The notes beneath the pieces are model-generated. The model was not told the origin of the DNA. It saw nothing but the letters and a program-made list of their open reading frames with translations, and made no database searches. Made by a program: the position numbers and the translations under genes. Shown piece by piece: positions 1 through 12,300 of a DNA stretch of 64,000 nucleotides. This DNA comes from Lonicera japonica (lineage: Eukaryota > Streptophyta > Magnoliopsida > Dipsacales > Caprifoliaceae), in assembly GCA_021464415.1 (NCBI GenBank), contig CM038469.1, forward strand, positions 61,919,650 through 61,983,649, read 5' to 3'. The first letter of the stretch is position 1. Each line of letters opens with the position of its first letter.

Positions 1-13
1 AGAATACTCATTA

Positions 14-44
14 TACACACACACACACACATATATATATATAT
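14..44. repeat. (AC)n/(AT)n compound microsatellite
   Basis: Alternating AC units run directly into alternating AT units. This is a simple dinucleotide repeat and probably length-polymorphic. Confidence 0.95.
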
Positions 45-514
45 GTTTTTTTGCCTAATGTGTGAGAAAGATTTAGCTTTTTTCTTATTGAAAACATTAT
101 TTTGGGGGACTACTGGATGATAAATAGACATTGTATGGAAATTTTGAATATTGACAATCTCAGGGTATTTAGATAGCAATGCAATGGTTCGATAAGCGGG
201 TTGAGTGTAATTAGCATACTAATAAAAGAGGTAACTTTCTGAATTTGCTCAAACTTCAGTACTTGAGTGTCCATTCAATTGCCCCTGTCTTCAATCTTTC
301 AAGAGAGTGCGTTTTGGGAACACTTTGATCCCCGGTTGTTTATACTAAATTTGCTAATTTAGTCTCTTTATTGACATGCGTGCCAATAGACAAAAAAGGG
401 GTACATCGACGCACATGTGACATTGGAGCTACGTGGTATCATTATGTCATGATTCAAGCTTCATTTTTTGGTCCTCACTCAGCATTTTTAATTTATTTTT
501 TTTGAGGGAAGCAT
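45..514. other. Intergenic, no gene seen
   Basis: AT-rich DNA with no coding frame of note and no paired terminal repeats that I could find. It ends at the poly-T tract that forms the 3' tail of the minus-strand LINE fragment. Confidence 0.6.
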
Positions 515-1205
515 TTTTTTTTTTGATAAGAAAAAAGATATTATTGCAACAAAAACAAGAGAATGTACAAAGTAGAGCAGGAAAACCCAATGGATGAGGA
601 ATCCTTGAGACTAGAACATCTACTGACTGCTAAAAAGCCACAAAAACAACCGATCCTAGGCACAAATAAAACATCTAAGACAAAAAGCTATCGCAATCCA
701 GACCAAACAAGAAATAATCAACAGAGCTAAGAATATTCAAGGCTCTAGCCCATAGCCCAACTAGGAAGATACAATGACTCCACACTTCGTTCAGGGAGCT
801 ATATCTATCATCAAACACTCTTCTGTTTCTCTCTAGCCAAACTGTCCATGCTACTGCCATCAATAAAAGCCTCCAGCGTCGGCCCATTTCCGAGGAAGAG
901 CACCCACTGAGCCAAACAAACTAAACAATCTACTCCACAGAACTTGAGTAAATTTGCAATGGAGCAAAATATGATCAATGTCCTCTCCATGATTCTTACA
1001 AAGAACACACCAAGAGGGAGATAAACACATATAAGGCCTCCACTTTTGGAGTAAGTCACACGTGTTCACTCTACCCAATAATGCAAGCCAAGCGAACACC
1101 TTAATCTTGGATGGGACTCCACGCTTCCAGATGAAGTTAAATTGTCGGAAAGGGACACTATCTTGCAGACTTGAAAGGAAGTCAAAGAAAGATTTACATG
1201 AAAAC
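515..1205 (-). pseudogene. 5'-truncated LINE fragment (zf-RVT region)
   Basis: Minus-strand reading frames encode the zinc-binding region found downstream of reverse transcriptase in plant LINEs (zf-RVT). Visible features are a KIKVFAWLAL-like stretch, paired cysteines (CVLCKN), the DHILLHC motif and, after a frame change near 880, the AWTVWLERNRRVF motif typical of these proteins. The poly-T at about 510-522 on the + strand is the poly(A) tail of the insertion. The reverse transcriptase and endonuclease parts are absent, and the frame is broken, so this is a dead 5'-truncated copy. The upstream end is set where recognisable similarity fades and is approximate. Confidence 0.85.
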
Positions 1206-2804
1206 TCCCCGGAATGATGAGCGGTCGGTCCAGACCCTTTTGTCCGACATATTTTGGTTGACCCTTTTGTCCGACTTGAATTTTTAGTTTTGGACTTTGA
1301 ATCATTGATTGTACGTGAATGACAAGTTATTGCAATTCCTAGGAACTTAAGCGTCTTAGAGTCTTAAGAACAGTATCTTTTGACGGCAGAATATTGAAAC
1401 ATGGTTCATATGGCTGACTGAAGTATGTGGGACAATTAACTCATGCTATAGCTTTCTGACAAAAGGGTTAATGTAGGTTTACTATTTTGGTTGACCCTCA
1501 CGTTTGTTCATAGTAAAGAATTTCTGACAATCAATGTCTATGCGAGGGTTGATGCATTTTGTGTCCTTGTGGATGATGTATATCTTCTCCTTTATGGTAA
1601 AGCAAATAGGCAATAATTCCACTTTCAAAATGGTGATGATCTCATTATAGAATTCTAAAAAAAATGCAGGTGATAATTAACTCATACTATAACTTCAAGC
1701 CTTCAAGGATGTTTTATAAATTTTATTTTTTCTTTTAACCATGTTTTAGCTTTATCCTTTAATGAGAATAAAACAAAGTTGAAGTCTGACGCTTTAACAT
1801 ATGTTTGTTAATGTTTGTTTGCACTCTCTACCATGTGTTTAATCAACATGAACTATATTTATTTAGTAGGTAGCACCGAACCTGACCTTCAACAAGAGTA
1901 TGGGTCTATGTGTATACATATTTCCATCCGTATATATATAGCGCTATCTCTCTCTCACACACACACGCATTTCTTTTTACTTATTTTGATAAATGTTGTA
2001 ATCGGTGTATAAACAATGGTTTTTAAAGAATTATTTTGAGTCTGTGTAACCTACCATGGACCTCGATTATTTTGTTAAATCTATACTCCTTGCAAAAGAA
2101 TGTTCTTGTGAAGAGTAGTTTATTATTACGTTCTTGCTATTTGCAGTTTTATCAGCTGCTTGCTAAGACTAGTTAGTAACTAGTCTGTGGTTTTGATCCA
2201 ACTATTACAATGTGAAGCATGCATTGGGCAGTTAAACTGGCTCTTGGTTCATTGATTAGCTTGCCCATTGACTTTTCATATTTTGTACTTGTGTGCATCT
2301 ATACATTTATATCCACATTTGCAGGAAAACTACCAATGTAACAATGTCTTATATTTTCCAGTTTGATAGTTTGCGTCAGCAGGTTTTCTTTCCTTTGTCT
2401 TTCCTTTGACATTCCGAGGACACCTTGTTGTCTTAACTATTGTAAATGTGAACCATTGCTTATTTATGAGTATCTTTGTTTCCTATTACAAACACTTGAG
2501 AGGACGGGGAATTACCTCCAATATTAGTCATTTTAACCAAAATAATAGGGCCATTGGGTGCGATAAGTGTGACATTTGTTGTATCCACCATAGCTTTGTT
2601 GTGAAAAGGACCCACATTTCTATATGAATGATACATCTATCTTTGATATATTATGTTTTATGCCATCTTGCAAAGTTGTGAGTCCTACTGATATTCTTTT
2701 ATTTATTTTAAATCTTCGCTCGTAAAGGGTGCTTCTCTTCTGAAGCCCGGGTGACCGGCCTTGTGTTCTAGTAGTCAGGTGGGCTGGACTCCAATTGCAA
2801 AAAA
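1206..2804. other. Upstream region of the CID gene
   Basis: No convincing coding exon is visible. The segment presumably holds the promoter and 5' untranslated region of the CID gene that starts at 2805. A 5' UTR intron is possible because several AG acceptor-like sites lie just before the start codon, but I cannot place it. A small CT/CA-rich microsatellite lies at about 1947-1970. Confidence 0.5.
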
Positions 2805-5800
2805 ATGGGCAGTACATTTAATCCACAGATTTTGATGGAGAAGCTGGCCAAGCTCAACAGTTCGCAGCAGAGCATTGAGAGTATCCTATTACTTTTTTAT
2901 TATTGGATTACCAATGTTATTTTTGTTCCCTAATTGAACGTAACGTTTTGTTCATTATATTTCTCATTATTATGTTCGTAGGTTTTGAACTTTTGATTGG
3001 GTATAATGGAAAAAGCATTCAATGTCATTTGATTGATTCTGGTGTATTTTGTTGCATGTTAAGTAGAGAAATAACGTTTTTTCCCCTCTAAATTATCCCC
3101 TATCAAACTGCTGTTACTGGCTTATGTTATCTGCAACATACCCACTTCCCTTTGTAGTTTTATTGAGTCGTTTAGTATGGAAATCTCTGTTGCTGAAGTG
3201 AGACTTTCGGGTGTGTGTTATCAAAGTTGGAAAATGATTGAAAAGACTACTAATGTTTATGAGAAGTTGGAAAAAGAGATGATTTGGCCCGATGTATTGT
3301 TACTTTTTCAGTTTTTACATGTAAATCCAATTCTTTGGTAGATGGGTAAGAAAAAATTTCCTTGAAGGGAAAGATGGAGAACATCTGACCAAATCACTCA
3401 TCTATGTTTCCAACTTCTCTTAAAATATAATTGTTTTTCCCAGTCATTTTATTTTCATCCAAGTATTCTTTTACTGGTTATCATTTTTTTCTTGTGTAAT
3501 CATTCCTGTGTTTGGTTTCATTGTTAGTGTGATCCATATTTTTCTCTTATATCCTACTTGAAATAATAATTACTAAATGCAACATGGATCATATCCTGCA
3601 ACGATTCTTGGTTGGCATTTTTTTGAAGCATCTTTTTTTTTTCCCCGGTTTTTTTTCCTACTTTATTGTTTTATGTCTACTGAGATGCTATCCTTAACAT
3701 TGTAAAGCTCTATCACATTGGTGTATTTTCCATATGCATAAAGCAAAACAAGTTGTTGAAACATGGGATAGACAATTCCACTCTTCCCCACGAGAGCAGC
3801 GGTTGGCTTTTCTATATCTAGCAAACGATATACTGCAGAATAGCAGGCGAAAGGGTTCTGAGTTTGTTGATGAGTTCTGGAAATTTCTCCCGGATGCTCT
3901 TCGTGATGTAATTGAAAACGGGGGAGAGTTTGGAAAAAGTGCTGTGCTAAGGCTGGTAATCTTTTATCCGACTCTGATACTCAGTAATTTATCGTTGTCC
4001 ATTGCCTCTATATTTGGTTTCTATATGGTCGATGAATATTGTGTTCACTAAGGGTCCGTTTGATAAAAAAGAGTTGGAAATGATTGAAAACATTACTAGT
4101 TTTTGTGAGAAGTTGGGAAAATAGATGTGTGGTTTGGTGAGATGTTTTCCATTGGAAAAACTTTCTTACCCACTGCCCAAAGAATTATATTCCATGGAAA
4201 ACCCAAATAATAATAGAACGTAACCAAATCAGTCCACTCATCTCGTTTTCCAACTAACCATAAAAATTAGTAGCGGTGTTAGTCATTTTCCAGCTTTTTT
4301 ATTAAACACTGTCATACATGTATTATGGAAATTTATTAAATTCAAAATCTTAGGATGGATAATATTAGCATGAAAAGGAAAGCCAAATCAGCCAACATTT
4401 TGATAAATTCATGAGGTAAAAGAGGAGAGGCTTTGGTTTACGATCCTGAATTTTCTGTTATCTAACTAAGGCATGAATTATGCTTCTTCTTCTTTTTTTG
4501 GGAAAAAAGGAAGGTCCATATCTCTTCCTTTTTATTACAATAACAAAGAAAAACCCCCACCTCACCCTAGGTGTGACTCAAACCCGAGATCTCCTAGATC
4601 CGGGTGGGTGCCTTTACCACTAGGCTCACCCACTGGCACTGACTTATGCTTGACTTTCTCAGTTTCTCTTACAACTTAACAGCTGTAGCTATGGAGATTA
4701 TGGCGCATGCAGGATAATTAGACGAGGACTAATATTCTTAGTCTGTAGACATCAATCATCATTAGGCATTACATTATGATACTTTCTATCAATTTATGTT
4801 TCTTACAAAAAAATATGATATTTTCTATCATTTTTCTCTACTGAAATACAGACAGCGAGGAGTTACATGTTGCTAATGTTCAGAGGAAATTTTGTATATT
4901 CCATTGCGGAGAATACAAAGTTATTTTTTTTAATCAACAGTACATATATATTTTTACAAGAAACAGAAAATATTATTGTACGAATATTGCATCCAGTGGT
5001 AGAGCTTCCCGAGTGAAGGTACATCTTTAATATCTAGAATAGTTGTTAATCAGACTTGGATAAAGTGCATAAGAGGTTCAATACAACTGTCTCTAGTTCT
5101 AAAATTTCTCTCCTTGGCTAAGACATTTATGCGCTCACTTTCTTTGTCAAAGTTCCACAGTAAAGCACTATATCTCTACTTGTAGCCTTTTGCCTTGGCT
5201 TATAGATGTTGGACCTGGCTTCAAAAATTACCACCAGTCCTAATTCACTTTAGGGTTCTTGAAGAATCCTACAAGAATGTGTAACTGTACTTCTTAATGA
5301 AATTGATGGGTGGTTATATTTGAATCTGATTAAAATCTTTTGACCATTTTGAATAACACTTGTTCGCTTGCTATATAGAAAACGGTATATAGACCTCCCT
5401 TTCAATCTGTCAGTGAAGATATTCTATGCGTTTCCATATCTATCTCAAATTAAGAGTCCAAGAATATTGCTTATTTTACATTGTGAAATTTGGTACACGC
5501 AGATTAATATTTGGGAGGAAAGAAAAGTTTTTGGCTCCCGTGGCCAACTTCTTAAGGAAGAGTTTGCGGGAAGGCACGTGGACAATACTAATAGAAATGG
5601 AAAGCCTTTGGGTTTGAAACTGGTGACTAACTCCAACTCTATGTGACGGATGCATTTGTCCATAAATGTTCTATTTTGTATGTAATTTGACATTTAGTAC
5701 CATTCCTTTGTTTGATTCTTTCGTGCAGAAACGTTTAGCAGGAAATGCATTTGACAAAATAGTTTCAAGTTATCAAGTTATTTACGGTGGTCAACTAGAC

Positions 5801-8550
5801 GAAGATGCTGTATTGAGCAAATGCAGGAACGCCGTTAGCTGTGTTGAGAAAGTTGACAAGGAAATTGGTGGTGATATTAGTTCAGGTATTTCTATGTTTT
5901 GATTTTTTCTTTATTACTTGTTATATATAAGAAGCTTATCTTTTATTATTTTCTATATTAGTACATGCCCGTTTTATTTAGAAATTTGAATACTTGCAAA
6001 CACCATTTCATTTAACAAGTGTTAGTCATATTATATATATGCATGCACACTAGTCAATGACCTGTGAGACTGTTCCCCCGCACTGTCCACGTTTATAGAT
6101 ATCCACTGGTGCATAGTTGCATACTAAACTATGCCTATGGCATAATATTTGTACTTATTTGGAATAATTAAATAGATTGATTTTATTTAGATATTCATCC
6201 GTTAGTATCTCTCTCTATATATATAATAAGGGGCAAGGGTTTTTGAATGTTAAAAATGACTAGTGTATGTGCACGGTGGCTCTAAAACGGGCACCCTTCT
6301 TTTATGTTATTAATGTACTTTTTATGGGGGGAAATAGTTGAGTGTTTTGATTAAATTGGTATTTCCATGGTGACTCCACCTCAACAGGGGAAGTTCTTTT
6401 ACAGCTGCCCTGTATATATGTACATGTTCCTCTTTTAATTTGTATATTAACTCTTTAAATGCTCTTACAAAATCACTAGTGGTGCAGTGCGTTGACGTAA
6501 TACTTGTTGAAAATAGGAACATATTAGTTATCGTTAGTCTTACATAGAAAATCTGATTTCCTTTTTAAGAGTACACCAATTTGGAAGAGAAGAAAAAAGA
6601 AAAAGGGAGGGGGTGTTAGGGGGGAGAGAGATTGAACTGAGTACCTTAAATTAAAAGAACTGCTCGAACCCATGTCAAATGTTGTGCGTGTATACCAGTG
6701 TGTTCGTATAATTGACTTTTCTCTTATGCAATTCTTCATTTGGTTACCCTAAATTTGTGTCAATCAAATAGAAAAATTGGAAAAACAAACTATTCATTTT
6801 AATGTGTTGCTAATTTTAGTTTACATTGGTCCCAAATAAATAATAATGAATAATGTTTACAAGCAGGGCAATTCAATGGAACTGGCATAGTGGAGGACCT
6901 TAAGGGGCAGCATGCTATATTGAGGGAATGCATCGAACAACTAACAGCTTTGGAATCATCAAGAGCAAATCTTGTATCAAATCTTAGAGAGGCTCTTCAG
7001 GAGCAGGTTTGCTTCTTGTCCACCAGCCTGCACATATTATACTATGAATTTGGAATATGTGCTTTTTTATCTCCTTTTCTTTTAACTCACTGCGAGCCGT
7101 CATGGTTTTGTTATCAGGAACATAAGCTGGATGAAGTCCGTAATCAACTTCAGGTATTTCTTGTCGCACTTGTTTGATTTGCTTGGCATTTAATGTATCT
7201 TCCTGGTTTTGTTTTGTTGTTCCATTTTCAGATAGTATCTTTTTGTGGTATTTAGTTTGGTTACTTGCATGGAATATAAATTTGAAAATGCGTATCACCT
7301 GGGTTTCTGATGATCATTCTTCTTAAGATCCATGTGAAGTGGTGGTTATTATTTTCCTTGGGCATAGTTGAAACTGGGTTAAGCTATAGTCTGTGCACAT
7401 ATATAGGCATGTGTGTAATCACAAGATAAGAATTGTGACCATGTTCCCTGTCATCTGGTGTGTGCTAACTTTCCTGAAGGGGAAACATGATCAAAGACTG
7501 AACCCCACTAGACCACCCACATAGTCCAAATAGTAGTCAATTAGCTCAGTTGGATCCATTATGTAAATTGTAAGAGATTACTTTAAGTTTCAATGAGAGA
7601 ACTTCATTTGGGTCCACTGATCCATAATCAATGGTCTGGAATGAAAAATGTATTCTTAGCAATGGTTATATGAAGTATTGTGCCCTTTTTTCTTAATAAT
7701 AATAATAATTCAACAACAGAGTCATATTAGAAGGAAATTTGGAAAAATATAATGTTTCCGTGGAATATATTTGTTGGACTATTTTTCATTATGGGCGATT
7801 TCGCTTCCAATTGTTTTCTTTTCTCAGGCTGCTCAATCCCAGTCAGAACAGGTCAGTAATATATGCGGGCAATTACTACCCCACAACAATTCGCAATTGG
7901 CAGCTGAACAGAGCAGCATAAAGGAACCTCTTCATGCCACCAAATTGCCTCACAGTTTTATTTCTCGAAGCGTTGAACAAAAAACGGCTCCAGTTATGTA
8001 CACCCGACAGGTACCTATTGCTGACAAATCTTCTAGCCACATTGAAGAAGACCCAAAATCCGCTGCAGCCGCTGTTGCAGCAAAGCTCACAGCCTCAACC
8101 TCCTCAGCCGAGATGCTCACTTACGTCCTCTCTTCCCTTGCATCCGAGGGTGTTATTGGCAATTCAACAAAAGAATCTTCGACTGATTACCCTTCTGAAA
8201 AGAGACCCAAGATCGAAACTGACCATTCTGCTTATGTACCTCCAAATCCCCCTCAACCCCCACCGGTCCCACTCGAACAACCACCTCCGCCATCATCTCC
8301 ACCACCATTGCCGCCACTACCTCCACCGGCATATCCAATGCCCACCCAGTTCCCTAATGTTGTACCATATGGCTACAGTATGACCCAACCACCACCCTTG
8401 CCTCAATATCACAATGTAGTGGCTCCTCCATTCAACGGCGTTTCTCACTTTACAGCATCAACTGCTAACACTTACCAAGGCTATCAAACGGAAGGTGGTT
8501 TCTATAGCCAATCACCATCCTTGCCAATGTCGCCCATATCTCGGCAATAA
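2805..8550 (+). CDS. CID domain protein, RPRD-like (ENTH/VHS family)
   Basis: The product is a predicted nuclear protein that binds the phosphorylated C-terminal domain of RNA polymerase II. Seven exons: 2805-2880, 3708-3955, 5503-5622, 5729-5885, 6867-7006, 7118-7153 and 7828-8550. They join in one frame to give 499 aa, and all introns are GT-AG. The CID domain fills about residues 1-135, with the signature LAFLYLANDILQNSRRKG and then NIWEERKVFGSRGQ. Residues about 190-270 are helical and Gln/Leu/Glu-rich, as in the RPRD coiled coil. A Pro-rich stretch (about residues 398-432) precedes a Gln/Tyr/Pro-rich tail. ATG 2805 is chosen because MGSTFNPQILMEKLAKLN is the usual family N-terminus. Introns carry two MITEs and a SINE. 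Yeast relatives (Rtt103, Pcf11) act in termination; the plant role is inferred. An ENTH/VHS label is a common automatic name for this fold. Confidence 0.92.
3209..3465. mobile_element. Foldback MITE, GGGTCC family, copy A
   Basis: It lies in intron 1 of the CID gene. The left part (GAAAATGATTGAAAAG, then GAGAAGTTGGAAAA) is the inverse of the right part (TTTCCAACTTCTCT, then CCCAGTCATTTTATTTTC). It is clearly related to the copy at 4052-4313. No clean target duplication was identified, and the ends are approximate. Confidence 0.6.
4052..4313. mobile_element. Foldback MITE, GGGTCC family, copy B
   Basis: It lies in intron 2 of the CID gene. It starts GGGTCCGTTTGATAA and ends with a diverged complement (TTATTAAACACTGTC). 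The arms are about 80-100 bp with a short centre, so the whole element could form one long hairpin. Confidence 0.7.
4486..4643 (-). mobile_element. tRNA-derived SINE, minus strand
   Basis: Read on the minus strand, the sequence has a box-A-like TAGTGGTAAAGGCACC followed by a box-B-like GGGTTTGAGTCAC, the internal RNA polymerase III promoter layout of tRNA-derived SINEs. The 8-bp word TTATGCTT flanks it on both sides (4478-4485 and 4644-4651), consistent with a target duplication. It sits inside an intron of the CID gene. Confidence 0.7.
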
Positions 8551-9146
8551 AACAGACTGTAGTGGTTCATCTTTAATGGGTTGGTTGAAAGGAAGAGGAT
8601 TTGATTGTCTCAAAATATGGAAGCTTTCTTCTTAGAATTTTTGCACATAGTAATTAGATGCTTGTAATTTTATATATTTAATATGTTTTAAATGCATAGA
8701 GATGAGTTTATTCTTATGGAGTAATTGGATTGAAGTAGGAATTTAACCATGTGGAATAGTGCTGTATTATGTCTTTGGTTCAAGTAATGGTTTGTGAAAT
8801 GTCCATACTTATATGGACCTGTTTGTTTATCACAGTGGATTCTTCGGGTTGGTGGACCTAACCATTGTATCCAAATTATCGTCAACTAACCAAATCTTGA
8901 TTGGTCTTGTTTCCTGATGGGTTTGTTCTATTTCTAAAAATAATAAAAATTAAAGAGCCAATTTCTTCGGCTTGGTTCTTTCTGTGAGCACTAAGCCAAC
9001 CCAGCTTGGCCCAAGAAAATTTTATGTTGGAATTACTTCAATTTTAATTATGGTTAAAGTGAAATTACGCTTCTTCATTTTTAAAAAATGAAAAAATCCA
9101 AGTCTTTTCCTTTTACACATTTATTTAATGGAAGTTTAAATCTTAC
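8551..9146. other. 3' UTR and spacer after the CID gene
   Basis: Contains the presumed 3' untranslated region of the CID gene, AT-rich with several AATAAA-like words near 8940 and 8660. It ends at the target duplication (TAC, 9144-9146) of the PIF/Harbinger element. No other gene is visible. Confidence 0.5.
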
Positions 9147-9945
9147 GGCCCTGTTTGGTTGTAGTTTCTGAACAGATTTTTAAAATATGTTCAGAAATCT
9201 GTATCTCAAAATTGCAGCAAAATTAAAATTATGGGCGTTTGGTTGGGTTTCTTTTTTTTTTTTCACATTTTTCAATGCTAACTTTATGTGAGTCAATGCA
9301 AGAAGTACTGTCCAATGAGCCACTTTTTGACCAAGAATCTGAACTATCCTCTGCCCAGCCGACATGCATGAATTGGCTTTATTAGAAAGTAGGACCGTTT
9401 ACATGCTTGCGTGGCCAAACAGCAGAAAGTTACACGCGTGTTTCTTGAGCATTTGTCCTATTATGTGTGTGTCTATTTTTTAAGTAGGTTAAAAAATTTA
9501 GCCCAGCAAATAAAAATTTCGGTCACACTTTTTAAATTTTATTTTACTTTAATTTAAAAATCTGTACTGAAACAATTGAAATTATTCTAAATTCGAAGAA
9601 AAGGCAATTTGTTGGAATCCACTCGTCCGGATATTGAATAAATAAGATCAGTTTGACAATTTTAGCAGATTGAGAATTACGAGAAGATTTTTTTTTATTG
9701 AAATAAACTCAAACAAAAATCCAACTACGACAAGAGTTTTACAACAAACTGAAAAACTCTAGCAAGCTACTCATTTTTTTGTGGGCTTACAATTGCGATG
9801 AAACTACAAAACGCAAGTCAAACATCAGATGCGTATTTTTTTTAACATACTTCCAATTGTCATAAATCGAAATTGTTGCAGAGGTAGATACTTTCGTCCG
9901 TCTACTTACATACATACTACGAAAATGCATAAAGTCATACATACT

Positions 9946-10224
9946 TTAGTCATTACTAGAACTAATTACGATAAGTGCGATAAGAATTACAATTACAAAA
10001 GTCAAGATAATATTGCATCCGCAACATGCACATAATGCCCAACCTTGACGATGGGGAACTTCAATTGTACCATTGTATTGGTCCATCCATATAAACGAAT
10101 GTCTATGGCTTCTCCATAGTGGGCAACGATAAAAGTAGCGGCCGTAATTTCTATTAGTGTGCGCTTGATATACCCGCATTCGACCTGCTCCACATGCACA
10201 GAGTGGTCCCCGCATGCCATCCAT
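9946..10224 (-). CDS. Small GRF-type zinc finger protein with C-terminal membrane segment
   Basis: A 92-aa frame. It begins with a GRF-type finger (CACG near the N-terminus, then NRNYGRYFYRCPL and HSFIWMDQY) and ends with a hydrophobic stretch (ILTFVIVILIALIVI) that should span a membrane. Stand-alone plant proteins with a GRF finger followed by one transmembrane helix form a known but functionally undefined family. The ORF lies 147 bp beyond the transposase stop, on the same strand and inside the transposon ends. An acceptor-like sequence (TTATTCCAG) lies just before the ATG, so it may instead be the last exon of a longer transcript. The usual third cysteine of the finger appears to be replaced by His. 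Confidence 0.6.
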   Translation of the reverse strand: MDGMRGPLCACGAGRMRVYQAHTNRNYGRYFYRCPLWRSHRHSFIWMDQYNGTIEVPHRQGWALCACCGCNIILTFVIVILIALIVISSSND

Positions 10225-10371
10225 GGTTTCTGGAATAAAAAAACACGCATGTCACAACTTAAATTAAAATAAAGTTCAACTGCAAAAAAATTATGTTCGT
10301 AAAAAAATATAGGAAATCTACATAGTTTGTGTAGCAATATATGTTTAGATGTTATTTTACATTTACAGAAT

Positions 10372-11747
10372 CTAGGCAGCCGTGTAGTCATTCCACATTG
10401 CAATAGCAATTGCATCTCTATATTCGGACATTATATCGAGTTGACTATGAGACATATCCAAAACTTCAGGAATTTCGGGATTCTCTACTGCAGGCGTAAA
10501 ACTCTCAGTTGTGTATTCATTAAATATTTGATCGTCTCCACTATGCATTCGAACGAAGTTATGCACAACACAACAAGCAGTGACCATCATAGCTTGCCTT
10601 GTTTGTTTGAAATTCGTCATAAGCTTTAATATTGGGAACCTTGCCTTCAACACTCCAAACGTCCGTTCAATAACATTTCTTAATGACGAATGTCTTCTAT
10701 TAAATAACTCCTTCGGACCTGTCGGACCATTGTTATTGCCCCGAAATTCTTGTAAGTGATATCTCTGTCCCCGATATGGTGCCAAAAATCCGGGCATATT
10801 TGAATAGCCGCAATCCACCAAGTAATATTTATCTAATAGAAAAAGTTAATATTAATCTTCAGCTATAGGCGTTTATCATATTTACAATATTAATGCCATA
10901 ATTTTTCACGTATGTATGTTTGGTAGATACCTTGCGGTGGCATTGGAAATAGTCCCGTTTGCAGAGCATGTAGCAAAACACGGGAATCATTAGCACTTCC
11001 TTCCCAACCAGAATATACAAATGTAAACATCATGTCAAATGAACATGCTGCCATTACATTTTGTGCAATATTTCCCTTACGTGAACGACAGGCGTTCTGA
11101 CGTTCTCTAGGTGCCCATGCATCAACTAGCGTCCCATCAATTGCACCAATAGCATTCTACAAATATGTAATTTATTATATTAAAACATATTATTATACTT
11201 ACGTTGGTCTAATACTTTTATAAAATGACTAAAAATTGCTTACCTTAAACCAAGGATAAAACTGTGTATTTGATGCGATTTCTGGAGGAGTATCATTTCC
11301 ACTCGGTAGTCGAATCAACGTAGGGGCCAAATTCAACAGTGATTTCATAATTAGCTTAAAGTGATTATTAATCGTCTCTGTCGAATGTGGAAATCTGTCC
11401 GCGGCGGCTCGATGTGTATTTCTATGTCCCACTATATATAAAAATATCCCAACCGACTCTTCTAGTGAGACAAATTTAAAGTTTCTCTCGTCAAGGTATC
11501 CACTCGTCTTAAGTAACCCACACAAGGCTCTAAATGTAGGTGGGTACATTCGGAATAAATTGTAACATAACACAGGAGGACCTTCTAGAATCGAATGTAT
11601 ATATTCTGTTCCAGATAAGGCTGGAACATGATAAGGTAGCCTTGGTTTTTGTTGTAGTATGTGTGCAAATAGAATTGATAAATGTTCCAAATCGTCGTCT
11701 GAGGAACTAGAACTATTGTCATCATTTGATGGCTCGGAAGTAGACAT
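10372..11747 (-). CDS. PIF/Harbinger DDE transposase
   Basis: Three minus-strand exons (11747-11244, 11156-10931, 10832-10372) join in frame to 396 aa with GT-AG introns. The N-terminal third is Ser/Asp-rich and then helical, with an HTH-like region (FKLIMKSLLNLAP). The DDE_4 nuclease follows: GAIDGT (Asp about residue 175), GSANDSRVL (Asp about 225), YLVDCGY (Asp about 250) and VIERTFGVLKARFP (Glu about 299). Family knowledge says this enzyme cuts and pastes the element together with a Myb-like partner, which is present at 13214-14175. No stop or frameshift is visible. It is weakly possible that the true start lies further upstream; ATG 11747 is the first Met of the open frame. Confidence 0.9.
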
Positions 11748-11931
11748 TGGCTCTAATAATATTTGGAAAATTGCATGTCAACAAATTGAAGGTAAACATG
11801 TTTTATTGAACATTCATATGAATAGGAATCTTACCTGAACAAGTGATTTGTATGCAGAACTTCGAACGATTCAACTTCTGCTTTATAGAACTGTCAAAGA
11901 AATAAAAAAAAAAAAAAAAATTTAGTCGCGT

Positions 11932-12300
11932 AGTACAAAAAACATAGTTTCATATGGCACGAATTTATTGTAGCTTTTACTTAGCGCAGGATTCAGGTCC
12001 AAAAAATTTTCGGATGATTTAGGTAGTTTTCTTTACTAGGACTAATATTATGTACGAAAAATAAGAAGAATAAGTAATTTATAAGTACATAAAACACAAT
12101 TTCATAAGGCCCGAAATTATCGTAGCTATTACTTTGAAATTCTGGTCCAAAAACTTTTCGGATGATGTAGGTAGTTTTCTATATTAGTACTAATATCATG
12201 TACAAAATATAGCCAAAAATAAATTTTACAACTACATAAAACACAATTTCATATAAGGCCCGAAATTATTCTACTTTTTACGTTGAAATAATGTACAAAA
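11932..12300. repeat. Tandem repeat of about 150 bp upstream of the transposase
   Basis: Three tandem units begin near 11932, 12085 and 12232, and the third is partial. Each carries AGTACATAAAACACAATTTC-like sequence, then GGCCCGAAATTAT, then a TTTTCGGATGAT block. The array lies 185-550 bp upstream of the transposase ATG (minus strand), in the expected promoter region, so it may be a set of protein-binding repeats. That role is inference. Confidence 0.75.

Noticed and set aside
4473..4679. Possible tRNA gene or small ORF
   Set aside because: The tRNA-like boxes are on the minus strand without a cloverleaf that I can fold, and 8-bp flanking duplications make it a SINE.
7934..8383. 149-aa + strand frame in the last CID exon
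   Set aside because: An alternative frame of the Pro-rich coding exon; low-complexity composition of the true exon keeps it open.
10002..10415. 137-aa minus-strand frame overlapping the transposase 3' end
   Set aside because: Different frame from both the transposase and the GRF-finger ORF, crosses AT-rich non-coding sequence and has no recognisable domain.
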